Assembly: GCA_002723015.1 (NCBI GenBank)
Contig: PBNG01000001.1
Span: 5,663-16,056, forward strand
Reading direction: 5' to 3'
DNA: 10,394 bases
Source: Roseibacillus sp.
GTDB taxonomy: Bacteria; Verrucomicrobiota; Verrucomicrobiae; Verrucomicrobiales; Akkermansiaceae
This document shows, piece by piece, positions 5,935 to 10,394 of the stretch. A program made the translations under genes and the position numbers. The notes under the pieces are model-generated. The model had not been told where the DNA came from. It worked only from the letters and a program-made list of their open reading frames with translations, and did no database searches. How positions within the stretch are numbered: the stretch's first letter is position 1; every line of letters starts with the position of its first letter.

Positions 5935-7473
5935 ATGAGCCAAATAACCCCAGGTCTCACACCTTTTTTAGACTGGTTCGATATATGGGCGGGACTAGCC
6001 GGAGTAAATAAAAACGGCGAAACCTGGCTGCAGGATCCACCCGTGGGCGTGCATTTGTCGGTCCAGTCAGCCCAGCGCTCGCAGATCTTCTTGCGGGCGG
6101 AAAAGTCCTGGGAACAAGGCGGCTTGCACTATCCATGTATCCTCCATGAAGAAGACCGTTATCGTCTGTGGTATTGGTCAACGGGAGCTGCGAAAGGAGC
6201 TTTTCGGCTGCACGGGTATGCCGAAAGCAACGACGGCTTTCACTGGCAGCGTCCCGAGCTAGGACTGGTGGATTACGAGGGCTCCAAAGCCAATAATTTG
6301 GTATCTCGTTACGAGGAATTTGAACTCAATTCAGTATTCATTGATCCCAACGCCGATCCGGAGGAGCGCTACAAGGCTATCAGCCCCCGGACGATCTTCT
6401 TCCGCAATGGTGTCATAGATCCGGATATTGGCTGGACAGAGTTCCGCGAGCTAGCCGCTCAGACTAAAGCGGCTACCGATCCCACGAAGAGCACTATGGA
6501 TGCGGTAAAAGAAGAATTCAATGTGTGGCGCGACAATGTCGTGATGGGGGCTGTATCGGCTGATGGTCTGCGTTGGCGCGTTTTGGACGAACCTCTTGTA
6601 AATGTGGGCGGCACGCCTCTTGATACGCAGAACATTGCCGCTTACGAACCCGAGACCGGCGAGTATGTGGCTTATCTGCGCGGTTTTCCCGAGGAGCTAC
6701 AACACGATTTCAGAGGCCGCCGCGCTCTGCGCAAAGTGGCGGGTAAGCAATTTGGTAACTGGAGTGTACCGCGTTACGTGCTGACGGCCGACCAGCAGGA
6801 CCGCTGCGACGACGATATCTATACCTCAGCCTATTGTCGCTACCCCGGGGTTCCAGGACTACACCTGATGTTTCCCGCGATTTATCACCGCTTAGATTCC
6901 GAGCTCGACGTGCAGCTGGCTGTGAGTCGGGATGGCTGGAACTGGAGCCGGCCCGAGCGCAAACCCGTTATTGGACGCGACGCCGAAGACGGGGAGTACG
7001 GTATGGTCGTCGCCGGGCCCAATTTGGTGCCACTCAACGAGCGGGAGTGGGGTCTGCCTTACGCTTGTACATACATGAGACACGATCGCGCCCCCAAGGA
7101 AGAAGGGCCGTGCCGAGATGTATTTCGCTGGGCCATTTGGGAGCGCGATCGTTTGGTGGCACTTGAAGCCCCGGTGGAGGGACAGGTGACTACGATCGGC
7201 CGCCTCTGTCACGGCGACCAACTGCGGCTGAATTTCAAAACTCTGAAAGCGGGTTGGGTCAAAGTCGAGCTTGTCACACCGCCCACCGAGCCTATAAGTC
7301 TGGTAAAAGCCATCGAGGGATTCAGCCTCGCCGAAGCAGATGCGCTCAGTGGCGACGAGTTGGACCAGGTGGTGACGTGGAACGGTAAGGGCGATCTTTC
7401 TCAGCTGCGAGGCAGGAAAGTAGCAGTGCGTTTTCACATGGCACGAGCTAAGCTTTTTTCCTTCGCCATTTGA
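5935..7473 (+). CDS. GH32-like beta-propeller protein, second tandem copy
   Basis: The 512-residue intact paralogue starts at ATG 5935 with AGGAGA at 5923-5928, 14 bases after its partner, so the two form an operon. Propeller blades carry repeated 'sugar-hydrolase-like' strands: EEDRYRLWYWS (72-82), YAESNDGFHWQRPELG (95-110), FIDPNADPEERYKAI (135-149), SADGLRW (208-214), LDTQNIAAYEPETGEYVAYL (229-248), VSRDGWNWSRPERKPVI. The C-terminal sandwich occupies about 428-512 (LRLNFKTLKAGWVKVELV, GDELDQVVTWNG, VRFHMARAKLFSFAI). Proteins of this type are commonly annotated as GH32-like or hypothetical in planctomycetes and Latescibacterota. The classical GH32 W-M-N-D-P-N-G, R-D-P and E-C motifs are not visible, so hydrolase activity and substrate are uncertain. 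No signal peptide is seen, so a cytoplasmic role on an imported sugar is more likely than extracellular action. Confidence 0.72.
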   Translation: MSQITPGLTPFLDWFDIWAGLAGVNKNGETWLQDPPVGVHLSVQSAQRSQIFLRAEKSWEQGGLHYPCILHEEDRYRLWYWSTGAAKGAFRLHGYAESNDGFHWQRPELGLVDYEGSKANNLVSRYEEFELNSVFIDPNADPEERYKAISPRTIFFRNGVIDPDIGWTEFRELAAQTKAATDPTKSTMDAVKEEFNVWRDNVVMGAVSADGLRWRVLDEPLVNVGGTPLDTQNIAAYEPETGEYVAYLRGFPEELQHDFRGRRALRKVAGKQFGNWSVPRYVLTADQQDRCDDDIYTSAYCRYPGVPGLHLMFPAIYHRLDSELDVQLAVSRDGWNWSRPERKPVIGRDAEDGEYGMVVAGPNLVPLNEREWGLPYACTYMRHDRAPKEEGPCRDVFRWAIWERDRLVALEAPVEGQVTTIGRLCHGDQLRLNFKTLKAGWVKVELVTPPTEPISLVKAIEGFSLAEADALSGDELDQVVTWNGKGDLSQLRGRKVAVRFHMARAKLFSFAI

Positions 7474-7607
7474 ATTTTTTTCAGGCTGTTTTGATTACGA
7501 TCGGAGAAAGAGTCTACCACATAGCCTTTGGCTAAACCGTAAAAGAGGAGTTTGCGGGCGCGAAATGCTCTTAGGCCGCCGTAGTATTGTCGGCAGCAGC
7601 CCCTTCG

Positions 7608-7636
7608 TTGACGACTGCTCGCTGCAACTGTAGACT
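7608..7636 (+). promoter_or_regulatory. Candidate sigma70 promoter for the TPR gene
   Basis: TTGACG (7608-7613, five of six consensus bases) is followed after exactly 17 bases by TAGACT (7631-7636, four of six). Transcription would start near 7643, about 105 bases before ATG 7749. It lies inside the longer open frame that begins at TTG 7587, which supports the downstream start. The rest of 7474-7748 shows only a T7 run at 7475-7481 and a small TAGCC-TTT-GGCTA hairpin at 7522-7534 without a U tract. Confidence 0.4.
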
Positions 7637-7748
7637 ATCAACATGGAACGACTCCACGCCAAAAGTAGGTAGCCGCTCAGACTCGGTTAGAGACAACTTA
7701 TCGCAGCACCAAACTAAGTCTCAGCAAGGTCAATCGGCGTTCGCAATT

Positions 7749-8900
7749 ATGGCTTATTTCTTTCTTTTTCTTTTCTTAGCTGGCACTCCGTACTTGCACG
7801 CTCAAGCTCGGGATTCTGCCGCGGCTGCGGCTGTTGCCCACGAAAATGGCAAGGCGCGCTTTGCCCAAGGCGACATCGAAGGCGCATTGCTAGCCTATCG
7901 CCACGCCCTTAAATTGGACCCGCAACGGATTCCTGCCCATCTCGATTTAGGCTTAGCTCTCTATCAGCGGGGCGACGGCGAGGCAGCGCTGGTCGCTTTT
8001 CGCACCGCACTTCGCCTCGATCCCGAGCATGCTCCAGCTCACATGTATCTGGGGGCACTGCTTTACAGCCAGCGGGATATAGAAGGTGGTATTCGGGCCT
8101 ACCGTCGCGCTATCCGCTTAGATCCCAGCTTGGTTCAGGCGTATAGCGATCTAGGCGGCATCCTTTTCGACCGCGGCGATTTAGCCGGGGCTATTGCCGC
8201 TTCTAACCGGGCAGTAGGACTAGATCCCGAACACGTGCTCGCCCGCTACAACTTAGGGCTGGCGCTGCAAAAGCAAGGCGATGGCAAGGCCGCGGTCCAG
8301 TCCTTTCGCCGCGCTCTCGAGGCCGATTCCACCTATGTGCCGGCGCGCTACAGTCTAGCGCTAGCACTGCACGAAAAGGGCGACGGCGCCGCGGCCATCG
8401 CACAGTACCGCCAGGTTATCCGCCTCAATCCCAAACACACCAGCACCCACAACAATTTGGGTTATTTGCTCTACAGCCGCGGCGATGTCATAGGCGCTAT
8501 CGAGCTCTTGCGCCGGGCGATCTCACTCGATCCCAATTACGCCCAGGCCCATTTCAATCTGGGTCTGGCCCTCAAAAAGCAGGGAGAGATCGACGGGGCG
8601 ATAATATCCTTCCGCACTGCCCTGCGTCTACACCCAGGTTATGTCCGCGCCTACAACCATCTGGGCGCTGCCTTGTATGCCCGCGGCAACATCCTTGCGG
8701 CAGTTCAGACCTATCAGCAGGCCCTGCGACTCAAGCCCGATTACGCAGGGCCGCGCTTCGGGCTAGCCACCATCCTGCAGCAGCAGGGCAACGAGGCCGC
8801 CGCCGTGCAACATTACCGCACTCTAGTCCGGTCTGGCGACGATGAACATCTGCAGCAGATGGCGCGCCAGATCCTCCGCGCCTTAGGTGCGGAGCTGTGA
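7749..8900 (+). CDS. Exported TPR-repeat protein (ten repeats)
   Basis: I chose ATG 7749 (383 residues). It begins with a hydrophobic segment MAYFFLFLFLAGTPYLHAQA that looks like a signal peptide with A-Q-A cleavage at about residue 20, although it lacks a positive N-terminal residue. The frame extends upstream to TTG 7587, but those 54 residues are polar and precede the candidate promoter. From 28 to 367 there are ten back-to-back 34-residue tetratricopeptide repeats with the pattern A-x-x-x-L-G-x-x-L-x-x-x-G-D-x-x-x-A-I-x-x-x-R-x-A-(L/I)-x-L-x-P (examples FRTALRLDPEHA, YRRAIRLDP). TPRs form a right-handed superhelix that binds partner proteins or peptides. No catalytic domain is present, so it is probably a periplasmic or membrane-anchored scaffold. 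It converges with an FG-GAP/ASPIC gene, a kind of neighbour often seen with TPR proteins in related phyla. The ribosome binding site is weak. Confidence 0.83.
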   Translation: MAYFFLFLFLAGTPYLHAQARDSAAAAAVAHENGKARFAQGDIEGALLAYRHALKLDPQRIPAHLDLGLALYQRGDGEAALVAFRTALRLDPEHAPAHMYLGALLYSQRDIEGGIRAYRRAIRLDPSLVQAYSDLGGILFDRGDLAGAIAASNRAVGLDPEHVLARYNLGLALQKQGDGKAAVQSFRRALEADSTYVPARYSLALALHEKGDGAAAIAQYRQVIRLNPKHTSTHNNLGYLLYSRGDVIGAIELLRRAISLDPNYAQAHFNLGLALKKQGEIDGAIISFRTALRLHPGYVRAYNHLGAALYARGNILAAVQTYQQALRLKPDYAGPRFGLATILQQQGNEAAAVQHYRTLVRSGDDEHLQQMARQILRALGAEL

Positions 8901-8964
8901 GAGCAGTTTTATGAAGTTGTTTTTAAACCTCTGATATGCCCAAGCGACCGACTCAATCGGCTCG

Positions 8965-8983
8965 ATACCGCCCCGGTATTATT
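8965..8983. terminator. Candidate hairpin terminator between convergent genes
   Basis: ATACCG (8965-8970), loop CCC and CGGTAT (8974-8979) form a perfect six-pair stem followed by TATT. It sits midway in the 117-base gap between the TPR stop and the FG-GAP stop, where termination from either side is expected. The U tract is poor, so intrinsic termination may be weak. Confidence 0.35.
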
Positions 8984-9017
8984 GCGCCATAGTCCCGATG
9001 TACATCAGGGGGGTAAA

Positions 9018-10394
9018 TCAATCCAGCATAACCGGCGTCATACCATTACCTTCTTCCACTCTAATAAAGCGGTCCCCTGCTACTTGGGTATATTGATCGA
9101 GTTGCCCGCTAGGCCAACGAATCTCTAGCGTATCGGCAAACGCTCTTTGTCCCAGTCCAAAGGTGATCCACGGGCTGTTATACGATAGGTAATTAGAGCC
9201 GGCATTGATCTCCCTGAGTTGCTGTTGATCGCCGGCGACCAGGCGTATTCTGGCACCGACGCCGTCGCGATTACTCGTAATCCCCAACGTGCGTACTGCA
9301 AGCCAGTGGTGCTCCACGGTAGTGTCGTTGCGCAACAAGGTGGGGATATCGTTTTTGTTGACCACAAACAGGTCCTCGTCGCCGTCGTTGTCGTAATCCC
9401 CTATGGCCGTGCCTCGACTCGATTTGACTAATTGCAGGCCCGGACCAGCCTGGGCGCTGACATCGACGAAGCGAAAGTTTCTGTTAGGGGAGGTAACGCC
9501 GTCATTACGGAAGAGGTTATTGCGCTGGGCGTAACTCGACTGGGGGAAAAAATCCTCTAAAGCCGCGGTGACGTGGCCGTTCGCAATAAAGAGATCCAGA
9601 TCGCTGTCCCGATCCCAGTCGAAAAGGACCGTACCCCATTGTAGCGGCATTAAGGTAGTGCGAGCAACACCGGCGGCGAAAGAGATATTGCTGAAGCTGG
9701 CCCCGTCGTTGCGGTGCAGGGTAGCGGTCTGCCCCTCATAATTGCTCACCGCTAAATCCAGATCACCGTCGTTGTCCCAGTCGCCGGCGGCCAGGCCCAT
9801 GCTGCCTTCGACCTGGCCGTCGTCGTCGTAGGCCACGCCTAGAGCCAGAGCCTCTTCAGCAAAAGTGCCATCGCCCTGGTTAGTGTAGAGAAAATTGGGA
9901 GTAGCGTCGTTGGCCACGTAGAGGTCTAAATCGCCGTCGTCGTTCCAGTCAAGGAAGATGGCCCCTAGCGTTTTACCTAGTGCCTGATTGAGCTCGGTCT
10001 GTTGGCTGATATCCTCGAAAGTACTATCGCCTCGGTTACGATAGAGTATATCGGGTTCGGCGGCGAAGGCTTCGGGAGAGGCGACACTAGCAATACCGCG
10101 CTGACCGCCAAATAAGCCGTCGCGTTGCTCACCTGGCAGTAGGGCAGTAGCCGGATCGAATGCGACGTAGTTGCCGGAGAAGAGATCCAGATCGCCGTCG
10201 TTGTCCCAGTCGCCGAAAGCGCAGGCGGTACCATAACGGCCGTCGTCGACGCCAGCCTGTTGGCTGATGTCGGCAAAGGTGCCGTCGCCTTGGTTGGCGA
10301 ATAGGCGGTTGGAGCCGTAGTAAGTGATGTAGAGATCACCGTCGCCGTCGTTATCATAGTCGCCGACAACACAGCCGACGCCCCAACCGCTGAT
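9018..10394 (-). CDS. FG-GAP/VCBS repeat protein with ASPIC/UnbV domain (CRTAC1 type), 5' partial
   Basis: The frame is open from the right edge to TGA at 9018-9020, giving 458 C-terminal residues; the start lies outside the window. Internal GTG 9917 is not the true start, because clear repeats precede it. Six calcium-binding FG-GAP-type loops are visible: DYDNDGDGDL, DWDNDGDLDL (twice), DWNDDGDLDL, DWDRDSDLDL (one altered loop) and DYDNDGDEDL, each usually followed by L-x-x-N-x-G-D-G-T-F. The repeats build a beta-propeller like integrin alpha chains. The ASPIC/UnbV domain occupies about residues 363-431 (HWLAVRTLG, RDGVGARIRL, LEIRWPSGQ). Such proteins are usually secreted or surface-bound and thought to act in adhesion or carbohydrate binding; the signal peptide would be upstream. 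Substrate or partner is unknown. The neighbouring TPR gene may be functionally linked. Confidence 0.92.
   Translation of the reverse strand: MSGWGVGCVVGDYDNDGDGDLYITYYGSNRLFANQGDGTFADISQQAGVDDGRYGTACAFGDWDNDGDLDLFSGNYVAFDPATALLPGEQRDGLFGGQRGIASVASPEAFAAEPDILYRNRGDSTFEDISQQTELNQALGKTLGAIFLDWNDDGDLDLYVANDATPNFLYTNQGDGTFAEEALALGVAYDDDGQVEGSMGLAAGDWDNDGDLDLAVSNYEGQTATLHRNDGASFSNISFAAGVARTTLMPLQWGTVLFDWDRDSDLDLFIANGHVTAALEDFFPQSSYAQRNNLFRNDGVTSPNRNFRFVDVSAQAGPGLQLVKSSRGTAIGDYDNDGDEDLFVVNKNDIPTLLRNDTTVEHHWLAVRTLGITSNRDGVGARIRLVAGDQQQLREINAGSNYLSYNSPWITFGLGQRAFADTLEIRWPSGQLDQYTQVAGDRFIRVEEGNGMTPVMLD

Noticed and set aside
6892..7437. 181-residue open frame on the minus strand
   Set aside because: It lies wholly inside the intact second propeller gene, has no recognisable domain, and is best explained as an antisense shadow.
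7475..7481. Intrinsic terminator after the second propeller gene (T7 run)
   Set aside because: No GC-rich hairpin precedes the T run; the small hairpin at 7522-7534 lies downstream and lacks a U tract.
7587..7748. TTG 7587 as start of the TPR gene
   Set aside because: It would add 54 polar, low-identity residues before a signal-peptide-like segment and would lie upstream of the candidate promoter.
9018..9917. GTG 9917 as start of a 299-residue FG-GAP protein
   Set aside because: The same frame is open to the window edge and contains further FG-GAP loops, so this is an internal codon.
9920..10380. Tandem DNA repeat or CRISPR-like array from recurring GTCGCCGTCGTTGTCCCAGTC-type words
   Set aside because: These recur because they encode the D-x-D-x-D-G-D-x-D loops of FG-GAP repeats on the minus strand; spacing is irregular and coding.

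Overview
The window is gene-dense, mid-to-high-GC bacterial DNA. It carries an enolase-superfamily enzyme, a remnant of a phytanoyl-CoA-dioxygenase (PhyH) gene, a nitrilase-type remnant, tandem GH32-like beta-propeller proteins, a TPR protein and an FG-GAP/ASPIC (CRTAC1-type) surface protein. That mix is typical of uncultured heterotrophs such as Latescibacterota, Poribacteria or planctomycete-like lineages. This placement is inferred from gene content only; no marker gene is present.

Layout. (1) 2-291 (+): the 3' end of an unrecognised gene that reads as coding but is broken by an in-frame TAG and a one-base frame change. (2) 308-2768 (+): a tightly coupled three-gene unit of an enolase/mandelate-racemase-superfamily protein (GTG start), a RimJ/RimL-type GNAT acetyltransferase (GTG start, GTGA overlap) and a class I methyltransferase (TGATG overlap). 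(3) 2800-4238 (-): a converging unit read from right to left, made of a gutted PhyH remnant, a nitrilase N-terminal remnant whose TGA overlaps the next ATG, and an intact surE nucleotidase. (4) 4403-7473 (+): two tandem paralogues of about 505 and 512 residues, predicted five-bladed beta-propeller glycosidase-like proteins with a C-terminal beta-sandwich. The first is interrupted by a TAA at codon 79; the second is intact. (5) 7749-8900 (+): an exported protein made almost wholly of ten TPRs, preceded by a plausible sigma70 promoter. (6) 9018 to the right edge (-): the C-terminal 458 residues of an FG-GAP/ASPIC-UnbV protein, converging on the TPR gene across a short spacer that holds a hairpin.

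I see no CRISPR array, transposase, integrase, tRNA or rRNA, and no clear undescribed defence or biosynthetic system. The most notable feature is the density of broken genes: four damaged loci within about 6 kb, with nonsense codons, frame changes and apparent internal deletions, among otherwise intact, well-coupled genes. This suggests active decay of catabolic accessory genes, or else assembly error; the lack of homopolymers at the lesions and the internal deletions favour real decay. The intact genes suggest uptake and processing of sugar acids or glycans (enolase-type dehydratase or epimerase, beta-propeller proteins), but substrates cannot be named from sequence alone.
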